Shown here piece by piece: positions 35,083-44,235 of a stretch of 64,000 bases of DNA. Below the pieces are notes generated by a model. The model made no database searches. It saw only the letters and a program-made list of their open reading frames with translations, and was not told the DNA's origin. Source of the stretch: Deltaproteobacteria bacterium (lineage in GTDB: Bacteria; Desulfobacterota; DSM-4660; Desulfatiglandales; HGW-15); assembly GCA_020060215.1 (NCBI GenBank), contig JAGVAP010000054.1, forward strand, positions 1-64,000. The letters are read 5' to 3'. The position numbers were made by a program, and so were the translations under genes. The first letter of the stretch is position 1; every line of letters begins with the position of its first letter.

Positions 35083-35678
35083 CCGGAAACAGCGGAAGAG
35101 GGCGCGTTCTATGGACAGGGGCCGTCCTGCTCGTCGGGACCCTGGTTTTCTGCGGCTTCGCCTTCGGGGCGGAAGCGGCCCACGGGGACCGGAGTGGAGA
35201 CCTGCTGGACCTCCTGTACCGGTTCATCAATTTCGCCCTGCTGGTGATCATCCTCGTGGTCGTGCTGAAGAAGGCCAACATCAAGGGATTGCTTGCCTCC
35301 CGAAGCGAGGATCTTAAGAGACGGTTGGCCGAACTCCGAACGGGGAAGGAAGAGGCGGAGCGCAGATACCGGGAGCTTGAAAAGCGGATCAGGGAGTTCG
35401 AGCAGAGCCGGCAGGGAATCATCGACCAGTTCAGGGCAGAGGGGCTGGCCGAGAAGAACCGGCTGATTGCCGAGGCGGAGGAGCGGGTCAGACAGATCCT
35501 CGAACAGGCGGAGACCGCCATCCAGAGGGAGATCGAATCCGCGAAGAACCGGCTGAGAAGGGATATGATCGGGCTTGCCGCCGAGAACGCGGAGCGGATC
35601 CTCTCCAAGGAGATCACGGATAAGGACCAGGATCTACTGGTCGATGAATTCATAGAAAGGCTGGGTAAGGGACATTGA
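35079..35678 (+). CDS. atpF: ATP synthase F0 subunit b
   Basis: 199 residues. Unlike b', it has an N-terminal signal-like segment (~11-30, AVLLVGTLVFCGFAFGAEAA) before the b-type membrane helix (FALLVIILVVVLKKANIKG) and coiled-coil stalk. Such a leader is frequent in deltaproteobacterial AtpF. Coupled at both ends: ATGA with b' and TTGA with atpH. Confidence 0.94.
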   Translation: MTGNSGRGRVLWTGAVLLVGTLVFCGFAFGAEAAHGDRSGDLLDLLYRFINFALLVIILVVVLKKANIKGLLASRSEDLKRRLAELRTGKEEAERRYRELEKRIREFEQSRQGIIDQFRAEGLAEKNRLIAEAEERVRQILEQAETAIQREIESAKNRLRRDMIGLAAENAERILSKEITDKDQDLLVDEFIERLGKGH

Positions 35679-36208
35679 TCGCATCCAAGGTTTCCAAAAG
35701 ATATGCCAAGGCCCTGTTCAGCCTGGGGCGCGAAGAGGGGAAGATCGGGGAGTATGCAAGGGATCTGGCGGGCTTCACGGACTTTTTTCAGTCCCATCAG
35801 GAATTCTCGACCGCGGTTTCGAGCCAGATCTTCGCGCTGGAGGATCGCAAACGGGTCCTCAATACGGTGCTGGACAAGAGCGGACTCTCGGGTCCTGTCC
35901 GGAACTTCCTGAACGTGCTGCTGGACAAGGACCGGATAAGGGCGTTGCCTGCAGTTGCCGAACACTACAAGACGCTCATGGATGAGGCCTCCAACATCGC
36001 CCGCGCCGAGGTGCTGGTACCCAAGCCCTTGAGAAGCGACGTCTTGGAGAGACTGCAGAAGAGACTGGGGGAAATGACCTCCAAGCAGATCAGGATCGAG
36101 GTCCGGGAGGAACCGTCCCTCATTGGGGGGATGGTCGTCAAGATCGGAGACCTGGTCCTGGACGGCAGCGTCAAGACCCAGATACGAAGCTTGAAAGAAT
36201 CTCTATAG
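35675..36208 (+). CDS. atpH: ATP synthase F1 subunit delta
   Basis: 177 residues from TTG 35675, overlapping the atpF stop. OSCP/delta signatures: SKRYAKALFSLGREEGKIGE at the N-terminus and SLIGGMVVKIGDLVLDGSVK at the C-terminus. It links the F1 head to the b/b' stalk. Confidence 0.95.
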   Translation: MIASKVSKRYAKALFSLGREEGKIGEYARDLAGFTDFFQSHQEFSTAVSSQIFALEDRKRVLNTVLDKSGLSGPVRNFLNVLLDKDRIRALPAVAEHYKTLMDEASNIARAEVLVPKPLRSDVLERLQKRLGEMTSKQIRIEVREEPSLIGGMVVKIGDLVLDGSVKTQIRSLKESL

Positions 36209-36223
36209 AAGGGGTGAACGCAA

Positions 36224-37738
36224 GTGGACATTAGAGCCGAAGAGATCAGTCAGGTTATCAGGAGCCAGATCAGGGACTACGAGAAGAAGATCGAGATGAG
36301 CGAGACCGGGGTCGTCCTCTCCGTCGGCGACGGGGTGGCCCGCGTCTACGGGGTCGAGAACGCCATGGCCATGGAGATGCTGGAACTGCCGGGCGGTATC
36401 TACGGCCTCTGCCTGAATCTGGAAGAGGATAATGTCGGTGTCGCGGTCATGGGCGACGACTCCAAGATCAAGGAAGGGGACATCGTCAAGCGGACCGGCC
36501 GGATCGCACAGGTCCCGGTGGGCGACGCGGTCCTGGGCAGGGTGATCGATGCGGTGGGAAATCCGCTCGACGGCAAGGGGCCGATCAATACGACCGAGTT
36601 CCGCAGGATCGAGGTGGTGGCCCCGGGCGTCATCGCGCGCCAGCCTGTGCGTGAGCCCATGTACACGGGGATCAAGGCCATCGACGCCATGACCCCCATC
36701 GGCCGCGGCCAGCGGGAGTTGATCATCGGGGATCGGCAGATCGGCAAGACGGCCATCGGGGTCGACGCCATCATCAACCAGAAGAACACCGACGTCTTCT
36801 GCATCTATGTGGCGATCGGCCAGAAGAGGTCCACGGTCGCCCAGGTGGTGGACGTCCTGAGGCGGCACGGGGCCATGGATTATACGACCGTCGTCTCGGC
36901 CACCGCCAGCGATCCCGCGACCCAGCAGTACATCGCCCCCTATGCAGGGTGCGCCATCGGCGAGTACTACAGGGATTCGGGAAAACACGCCCTCATCATC
37001 TACGACGATCTCTCCAAGCAGGCTGCGGCATACCGGCAGGTCTCGCTGCTGCTGCGCAGGCCGCCGGGACGGGAGGCCTTCCCGGGGGACATCTTCTACA
37101 ACCATTCCAGGCTTCTCGAGCGGGCGGCGAAATTGAACGACAAGCTGGGAGGCGGATCCCTCACTGCACTGCCGATCATCGAGACGCAGGCCGGGGACGT
37201 GTCCGCATACATCCCCACCAACGTCATCTCGATCACGGACGGGCAGGTCTATCTGGAACCGGGCCTTTTCTTCTCCGGCGTGCGGCCTGCGATCAACGTG
37301 GGTCTCTCGGTGTCCCGCGTGGGCGGCGCGGCCCAGACCAAGGCCATGAAGAAGGTGGCCGGGAGTCTTCGGCTCGACATGGCCCAGTTCCGGGAGCTCG
37401 AGGCATTTGCCCAGTTCGGGAGCGACCTGGACAGGGCTACCCAGCGCCAGCTCAATCGAGGGCGCAGGCTGGTCGAGGTCCTCAAACAGCCTCAATACCA
37501 GCCCATGCCTGCGGAACGGGAGGTCATGATCCTCTTTGCAGGGGCGAACGGCTACCTGGACGAGTGGCCGGTCGAAACGGTGAGAGAGTACGAGAGGCAG
37601 ATGCTGGAGTTCATGGATTCCAAGCACCGTGACCTGCTGGACGAGATCAAGCAGAAGAACGAGATCAGTGGGGAACTGGATCCCAAGCTGCGCAAGGCGC
37701 TGGATGAGTTCAAGTCCGTCTTTCAGGCTGCGAAGTAG
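36224..37738 (+). CDS. atpA: ATP synthase F1 subunit alpha
   Basis: 504 residues from GTG 36224 behind AAGGGG. Non-catalytic nucleotide-binding subunit with P-loop GDRQIGKT (169-176), [20 protein letters not shown] and the family motif [18 protein letters not shown]. Complete relative to the family (~500-515). Confidence 0.98.
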   Translation: MDIRAEEISQVIRSQIRDYEKKIEMSETGVVLSVGDGVARVYGVENAMAMEMLELPGGIYGLCLNLEEDNVGVAVMGDDSKIKEGDIVKRTGRIAQVPVGDAVLGRVIDAVGNPLDGKGPINTTEFRRIEVVAPGVIARQPVREPMYTGIKAIDAMTPIGRGQRELIIGDRQIGKTAIGVDAIINQKNTDVFCIYVAIGQKRSTVAQVVDVLRRHGAMDYTTVVSATASDPATQQYIAPYAGCAIGEYYRDSGKHALIIYDDLSKQAAAYRQVSLLLRRPPGREAFPGDIFYNHSRLLERAAKLNDKLGGGSLTALPIIETQAGDVSAYIPTNVISITDGQVYLEPGLFFSGVRPAINVGLSVSRVGGAAQTKAMKKVAGSLRLDMAQFRELEAFAQFGSDLDRATQRQLNRGRRLVEVLKQPQYQPMPAEREVMILFAGANGYLDEWPVETVREYERQMLEFMDSKHRDLLDEIKQKNEISGELDPKLRKALDEFKSVFQAAK

Positions 37739-37749
37739 AGGAAAGATCG

Positions 37750-37836
37750 GCCACAAGGACACAAAGACACGAAGGCAGGAAGGCAAAAAGAGAATGACTT
37801 TGTGTCCTGGTGTCTTCGCGGCAGGATTTCTTGAGG
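37750..37836. repeat. CACAAAGA octad palindrome in the atpA-atpG gap
   Basis: Left arm units CACAAGGA CACAAAGA CACGAAGG CAGGAAGG face a right arm CTTTGTGTCCTGGTGTCTTCG. An 8-base period is clear on the left arm. Related words occur near 22776. It fills nearly the whole atpA-atpG spacer. Confidence 0.75.
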
Positions 37837-37850
37837 AGAAGAGAACATAG

Positions 37851-38720
37851 ATGGCCACCTTACGGGATATCAAACGCAAGATCGGGGCGGTGAAAAAGAC
37901 GAAGCAGATCACCCGGGCCATGAACATGGTCGCTGCAGCGAGGCTTCGGACGACCCAGGGCAAGATGGAGAATTTCGCGCCTTATGCCCGGAAATTCGCA
38001 GAGGTCCTGCAGAATCTCGCGAGCCGCGTGGACCGGGAAGTCCACCCGCTCCTCATCCCCAGGGAGAAGGTGAGCACCGTGGCGCTGCTTCACTTCACGT
38101 CGGATCGGGGACTCTGCGGCAGTTTCAACGTGAATCTCATCACCAGGGCGGAGAAGTGGCTGAAAGAGCAGCAGGCCAGGGGGGTGGGCATTCGTCTGAC
38201 GACCATCGGGAAAAAGGGCAGGGACTATTTCAAGAAGAGAAACTACAACGTGGTCTCCAGCCAGACCAACCTCTATGGAGCGATCGACTTCTCTTTCGTG
38301 AACAAGATGGCCTCGAGCCTGATCGAGGAGTACCTGTCCCATGAGGTGGACGAGGTCTATATGATCTACTCCCGGTTTTTGGGCATGGCGAAACAGGAGC
38401 CCACGGTCTTCAAGCTGATCCCCATGGAGCCGCCCGAGACCGCAGAGGCTCAAGGCCCGGCCACCGAGTACCTGATCGAGCCGGGCGGGCGGGAGTTGCT
38501 GGTGGAGCTCCTTCCAAAGCACATCAGCGTGCAGCTCTTCAACGCGTTCCTCCAGCAGGAGACCAGCGAGCATGCGGCCCGGATGGCGGCCATGGACAAC
38601 GCCACCAAGAACTGCTCGGAGCTGGTGGACACCCTGACCCTGGTCTACAACAAGGCGCGCCAGGCGGCGATCACGAAGGAGCTGATGGACATCGTGGGAG
38701 GCGCCGAAGCGCTGAGATAG
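37851..38720 (+). CDS. atpG: ATP synthase F1 subunit gamma
   Basis: 289 residues. The rotor shaft: N-terminal helix ATLRDIKRKIGAVKKTKQIT, AMNMVAAARLR, FTSDRGLCGSFN, and the C-terminal helix MAAMDNATKNCSELVDTLTL, YNKARQAAITKELMDIVGGA. Full length. Confidence 0.97.
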   Translation: MATLRDIKRKIGAVKKTKQITRAMNMVAAARLRTTQGKMENFAPYARKFAEVLQNLASRVDREVHPLLIPREKVSTVALLHFTSDRGLCGSFNVNLITRAEKWLKEQQARGVGIRLTTIGKKGRDYFKKRNYNVVSSQTNLYGAIDFSFVNKMASSLIEEYLSHEVDEVYMIYSRFLGMAKQEPTVFKLIPMEPPETAEAQGPATEYLIEPGGRELLVELLPKHISVQLFNAFLQQETSEHAARMAAMDNATKNCSELVDTLTLVYNKARQAAITKELMDIVGGAEALR

Positions 38721-38738
38721 GGCGGAGCGCGGCAAGGT

Positions 38739-40304
<1,566 letters not shown>

Positions 40305-40309
40305 AAGCA

Positions 40310-40391
40310 GTGACGAGCGACAAGTGACGAGTGACGAGATGAGAATTCTCTCGTGACTCGTTACTCGTGAGCGAACGCGTCTCGTCACTTT
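40310..40391. repeat. GTGACGA heptad palindrome in the atpD-atpC gap
   Basis: GTGACGA GCGACAA GTGACGA GTGACGA on the left face CTCGTGA CTCGTTA CTCGTGA and a final CTCGTCAC on the right, across GAGAATTCTC, itself a perfect palindrome. The 7-base period is unmistakable. Confidence 0.75.
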
Positions 40392-40408
40392 CTTAAAAGC
40401 GAGGAGCC

Positions 40409-40819
40409 ATGGGAAAGATACATCTGGAAGTGGTCACGCCGGCGCGGGTGCTGGCGAGCGTTGAAGTTGACATGGTGGTCGCTCCGGGCACGGAGGGGGA
40501 ATTCGGGATCCTTCCGGGACACGTCTCTTTCCTCTCCGGCATCGTGCCCGGGGAGCTGAGGTACACCTCGGGATCCGAGAAGAGATCCATGGTGGTGACG
40601 AATGGTTTCGCAGAGGTCTCGAACGATCGGATGTCCGTCCTGGTGGACGCCGCGGAGATGGCCCCGGAGATCGACGTGAATCGGGCCCGCAAAGCGATGG
40701 AGAGGGCGAAGGAGAGGCTCTTGAAGGACAGAAAGTCTCCGGATGTCGATTTCAAACGGGCCGACGCGGCTCTGAACCGCGCCGTCACCAGAATGAGGAT
40801 AGCCGAAAAAAACCAATAA
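40409..40819 (+). CDS. atpC: ATP synthase F1 subunit epsilon
   Basis: 136 residues, ATG after GCGAGGAG. The N-terminal beta sandwich (KIHLEVVTPARVLASVEVDM, GTEGEFGILPGHVSFLSGI) and C-terminal helical hairpin. Last gene of the operon. Subunits a and c (atpB, atpE) are absent here and must be elsewhere, the split arrangement seen in many deltaproteobacteria. Confidence 0.97.
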   Translation: MGKIHLEVVTPARVLASVEVDMVVAPGTEGEFGILPGHVSFLSGIVPGELRYTSGSEKRSMVVTNGFAEVSNDRMSVLVDAAEMAPEIDVNRARKAMERAKERLLKDRKSPDVDFKRADAALNRAVTRMRIAEKNQ

Positions 40820-40845
40820 TGACCCACTTTGTATTCCTTAAGTTA

Positions 40846-40875
40846 AAAAGACAAGCTGATGGCTTGTCTTTTTTA
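40846..40875 (+). terminator. Rho-independent terminator of the ATP synthase operon
   Basis: AAAAGACAAGC (40846-40856) pairs perfectly with GCTTGTCTTTT (40862-40872) around a 5-base loop, followed by T. It starts 27 bases after atpC. Confidence 0.92.
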
Positions 40876-40904
40876 TTGACCGGCCTTGAGTATGCGGGTA
40901 AAAT
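40876..40904 (+). promoter_or_regulatory. Promoter of the zapB-zapA unit
   Basis: TTGACC (40876-40881), an exact 17-base spacer and TAAAAT (40899-40904), immediately after the atp terminator. This leaves a ~150-base leader before zapB in which I see no gene. Confidence 0.7.
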
Positions 40905-41061
40905 GACGTCATGTGATAAGTTTATGTTCTTTCAGAAGAAGGCAGGAATCCAAGAGGAACGGCGGCTCGCCGGCCGTTCACGTTCCGGGGAGGATTGCAG
41001 GTCGTCTGAAGTTGAACAGCACCGGGAAATCAGTCGCAAAAGGAGGCTGAAGGGATAGGGA

Positions 41062-41301
41062 ATGGTCGCGAAGGCAGAAGAAATCGATCAGCTCGAACTG
41101 CTCGAACAGAAAATTGAATCTCTGATCCGCTATGTAAGCTCTGTCAAGCACGAGAAGGAGGAGATGGCAGAGAGAATCCATGTTCAGGAGGAGAAAATCA
41201 CGGCTCTTACCAATGAAGTGGAACGATTGAGACTCAGTAAGGATAAGGCCAGGCAGAGTATCGTCTCCCTTCTGGAGAAGATCGATCATCTCGGGGTCTG
41301 A
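41062..41301 (+). CDS. zapB: ZapB-like coiled-coil cell division protein
   Basis: 79 residues, ATG 41062 behind AGGGATAGGG. The whole protein is a heptad coiled coil (LELLEQKIESLIRYVSSVKH, EEKITALTNEVERLRLSKDK), the length and style of ZapB/DUF904 proteins that stack at the septum. The identification rests largely on position: zapA follows 59 bases later, a common pair in this lineage. Confidence 0.75.
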   Translation: MVAKAEEIDQLELLEQKIESLIRYVSSVKHEKEEMAERIHVQEEKITALTNEVERLRLSKDKARQSIVSLLEKIDHLGV

Positions 41302-41360
41302 CCTGTTCACGTTGCTTTCGGGGCGAAACTGGAACCGTCGAGGCAGGAGTCTGGAGGGGG

Positions 41361-41633
41361 ATGGAAGCCGTCAAGCTGAGGATTCGTGACCATGAGTATC
41401 TGGTCAAGAGCGATGGAAGTCAGGAAGAGATCCTCAGAATCGCTGAGTATGTGAACGCGAGAATCGAGGAGGCTTCGAGTGAAGGGTTGTCGGAGAAGAA
41501 GACGGCCGTCCTGGCCGCCCTTCACATCGCCAGCGACTATTTTCATGCCTTGAAGGAAAAAGACGAGGCTTTCGCCAGGACCCAGAGGCAGGCAGAGGCG
41601 CTTATCAGGCACATTGACTCGGTCATGGAGTAG
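41361..41633 (+). CDS. zapA: Cell division protein ZapA
   Basis: 90 residues. The ZapA head domain (VKLRIRDHEYLVKSDGSQEE, ILRIAEYVNARIEEA) and C-terminal helix (AALHIASDYFHALKEKDEAF). It bundles FtsZ protofilaments at midcell. GGAGGGG precedes the ATG. Confidence 0.9.
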   Translation: MEAVKLRIRDHEYLVKSDGSQEEILRIAEYVNARIEEASSEGLSEKKTAVLAALHIASDYFHALKEKDEAFARTQRQAEALIRHIDSVME

Positions 41634-42038
41634 AGGCTTGGCGGATCCGATCCGCCGGAAGCGGGCCACTTCTGGCCTGGGGCAGAGGGAGAGGAACGGT
41701 AGTGGAGTGGGGAACCACGTAAGCTGGATAGAGGCGCCGGAGAATTCGTGAGTATGATCCATATTTCACGTGAAGTGTATATTTGGATTTCGTACCATGC
41801 AACTTATGTGAAAAAAGGCTTGAAACACCCTTTTCGAACAACCCTCGACAAGATTCGGCGTGACCCTTCTCTCTTCCGCCGAACAGGTCTAAAGCCTTCC
41901 GACACTCCCGCCTCCTTCCACCTCTGTCCATTCCAGTCAGGAAATGCCTTGCGCTGACGCCGCCGGCTCCCGGGTCCCCTGTGTGCATGGATTCCTGGAA
42001 GTATACCAAGGAAACGGTCGTCTAGAGGATAAACCACC
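41634..42038 (+). other. 405-base gene-free region before rny; candidate site for a structured RNA
   Basis: It holds a GGCGGAT-CCG-ATCCGCC hairpin (41640-41656), a GGGCCA/TGGCC hairpin (41663-41678), an AT-rich stretch with the palindrome TTCACGTGAA (41765-41774), and TTCGGCG/CGCCGAA arms near 41855 and 41876. No convincing ORF. In several bacteria 6S RNA follows zapA; I could not fold a typical 6S structure by eye, so this is only a location-based suggestion. Confidence 0.4.
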
Positions 42039-43601
42039 ATGTCAGTGATACAGATCATCGTGTCTGCGGCCGGCGGCATACTGCTGGGGCTTCTGATCGG
42101 GTTCTGGATGCGCAAGCGAATCGTCGAGAAGCAATACGACTCCATTCGCGAGTACTCCAGGAAGATCATCAACGAGGCCCATAAGAAGGCGAAAGGGATC
42201 AGCAGGGAAGCCGCCATTCGGGCGAAGGATACCTTCTATCAGATGAAGCTGGATTTCGAAAAGGAATCCAAGGATAAGCGGGAGCAGCTCCAGGCCCATG
42301 AAAAGAGGCTTCTGAACAAGGAAGAGGCCATCGACAAGAAGATCGAGCAGTACGAGCAGAGGGAAAAGCGGATTGCCAAGAAGGAAAAGGACGTCGATCA
42401 GATACGGGAGGACCTGGAGGCCAAGCAGTCGGAATACGAAAACATGCTGGTCCGGCAGCGGCAGGAGCTGGAGCGGGTGGCGGGCATCACCAGTGAAGAG
42501 GCCAGGCAGACCCTGATCAATTCCATGGAGGAGGAGGCCAGACACGAATCGGCCAAGATCCTCCGCCGCATCGAGTCGGAGACCAGGGAGGCGGCCGCCC
42601 GCAAGGCGCAGGAGATTATCAGTCTCGCCGTGAAGAGGTATGCCGGCGATTTTGTGGCCGAAAAGACGGTATCGGTGGTCAATCTTCCCAACGAGGAGAT
42701 GAAGGGCCGGATCATCGGCCGGGAGGGCCGCAACATCAGGGCCATCGAGGCTGCGACCGGCATCGACATCATCATCGACGACACCCCGGAGGCGGTCATC
42801 CTCTCCGGTTTCAACCCGGTCCGGAGAGAGGTCGCGAAGATCGCCCTCGAAAGGCTGATCGAAGACGGCAGGATCCACCCCGCCCGCATCGAAGAGATGG
42901 TGGAAAAGGTGAACAAGGAGATCGAGGTGAGCATCCGGGAGGCGGGAGAGCAGGCCACCTTCGATGTGGGTGTGCACGGCATCGATCCGGAGCTGGTGAA
43001 GCTGATCGGCAGGCTCAAGTACAGGAGCAGTTACGCGCAAAATGTGCTTCAGCATTCGAGGGAGGTCAGTTTCATCTGCGGGATCATGGCTGCCGAGCTG
43101 GGGCTCAACGTCAAGGAGGCCAAGAGGGCCGGACTGCTTCACGACATCGGAAAGGCGGTGGATCACGAGATCGAGGGGCCCCATGCCCTGATCGGGGCCG
43201 ACCTGGCCAAGAAGTACAGCGAGCCGTCGGGGGTGGTACATGCCATCGCGTCGCACCACGAGGAGATCCCTCCGGAGTCCACGATCGCCGTGCTGGTCCA
43301 GGCCGCGGATACGCTCTCGGGCGCAAGGCCCGGCGCCCGGCAGGAGATGCTGGAATCGTATGTCAAGAGGCTGGAGGACCTCGAAAAGGTAGCGCTCTCC
43401 TTTAACGGGGTCACCAAGTCGTATGCAATCCAGGCCGGCCGGGAGATCAGGATTATCGTGGAGGGCAAGGTCATCGACGACGACCACTCCTTCCTGCTTT
43501 GCAAGGACATCGCGAAGAAGATCGAAAAGGATCTCACCTATCCCGGACAGATCAAGGTCACCGTCATCAGGGAGACGAGGGCCGTGGAGTATGCCCGGTA
43601 A
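42039..43601 (+). CDS. rny: Ribonuclease Y
   Basis: 520 residues. An N-terminal membrane anchor ([18 protein letters not shown]), a long coiled coil (~30-190), a KH domain (~205-275, [20 protein letters not shown] with GREG loop) and an HD phosphohydrolase domain (~335-430, [20 protein letters not shown] carrying the HD metal pair). It is the membrane-bound endoribonuclease that starts mRNA decay. Full family length. GAGGA precedes the ATG. Confidence 0.98.
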   Translation: MSVIQIIVSAAGGILLGLLIGFWMRKRIVEKQYDSIREYSRKIINEAHKKAKGISREAAIRAKDTFYQMKLDFEKESKDKREQLQAHEKRLLNKEEAIDKKIEQYEQREKRIAKKEKDVDQIREDLEAKQSEYENMLVRQRQELERVAGITSEEARQTLINSMEEEARHESAKILRRIESETREAAARKAQEIISLAVKRYAGDFVAEKTVSVVNLPNEEMKGRIIGREGRNIRAIEAATGIDIIIDDTPEAVILSGFNPVRREVAKIALERLIEDGRIHPARIEEMVEKVNKEIEVSIREAGEQATFDVGVHGIDPELVKLIGRLKYRSSYAQNVLQHSREVSFICGIMAAELGLNVKEAKRAGLLHDIGKAVDHEIEGPHALIGADLAKKYSEPSGVVHAIASHHEEIPPESTIAVLVQAADTLSGARPGARQEMLESYVKRLEDLEKVALSFNGVTKSYAIQAGREIRIIVEGKVIDDDHSFLLCKDIAKKIEKDLTYPGQIKVTVIRETRAVEYAR

Positions 43602-43726
43602 AAACCGGGGCGATCGGCCGTTAGCGGTCGGCGATCAGCTCGAAAGATCGAAGAAGAGGGTGTCGGCTGAAGGCTGGAACCTGACCGCCGAGAGCGCCTC
43701 AAGAGGGGACGCGGGGAGTTACGACG
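43602..43726. repeat. rny-downstream spacer with a GATCGGCC / GGTCGGCGATC palindrome
   Basis: GCGATCGGCCGTTAGCGGTC and GGCGATCAGCTCGAAAGATC form overlapping short inverted words. It has the same style as the other microrepeat gaps. Nothing else is seen in the 125 bases. Confidence 0.4.
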
Positions 43727-44176
43727 ATGGAGAGGACCCTGTACGACAAGCGCGGCGAAGCGGTGGCCTACATCGCGGAAGACTTTCATTCGACCGTCTA
43801 CCTCTGGGAAGGGATCCCTGTCGCTTATCTCCACGACGAGGAGCATGTCTACGGCTTCAACGGACGCCATCTTGGGTGGTTCAGGGGGGATGTCCTCTTC
43901 AATCACAGGGGCGAGAGGGTCGGGTTTCTCTACTCGACCTGCCCGGTGTCCGTCGTGAAGCCGCCGGTGAAGTGGAAGAAGTCCGGCGCCGATGAGATCA
44001 GGCCCAGGTGGGGCGCTCCGGCCCTGGCGAAGCTCGGCCATGAGGCGGCCCAGGAGGATCTGGCGGATTTCCTGAGACAAGGAATGATCGAACGGTCCCT
44101 GCCGAGCGTTTCCTCCGGTGGTTCTCCTGACCGGGAGGGGAGCGCCGGGAGCTCTGGGGAGGGCACCAGGGGCTAG
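43727..44176 (+). CDS. Small beta-flower-type hypothetical protein
   Basis: 149 residues. The first ~75 residues contain four short similar beta units (LYDKRGEAVAYIAEDFHSTV, YLWEGIPVAYLHDEEHVYGF, NGRHLGWFRGDVLFNHRGER, VGFLYSTCP), matching the '4-fold beta flower' domain annotated in many proteobacteria without known function. The rest is a helical segment and a low-complexity Ser/Gly tail. It lies alone between rny and polA. Confidence 0.7.
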   Translation: MERTLYDKRGEAVAYIAEDFHSTVYLWEGIPVAYLHDEEHVYGFNGRHLGWFRGDVLFNHRGERVGFLYSTCPVSVVKPPVKWKKSGADEIRPRWGAPALAKLGHEAAQEDLADFLRQGMIERSLPSVSSGGSPDREGSAGSSGEGTRG

Positions 44177-44235
44177 TGTTGTGTGGACGTCGGTCCTGAG
44201 ACACAACCATAGAAATGAATCCCGAGGTCCATTGC

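Noticed and set aside
40819..41058. 79-codon frame overlapping the atpC stop
   Set aside because: It crosses the atp terminator and the zapB promoter and resembles no protein; chance frame.
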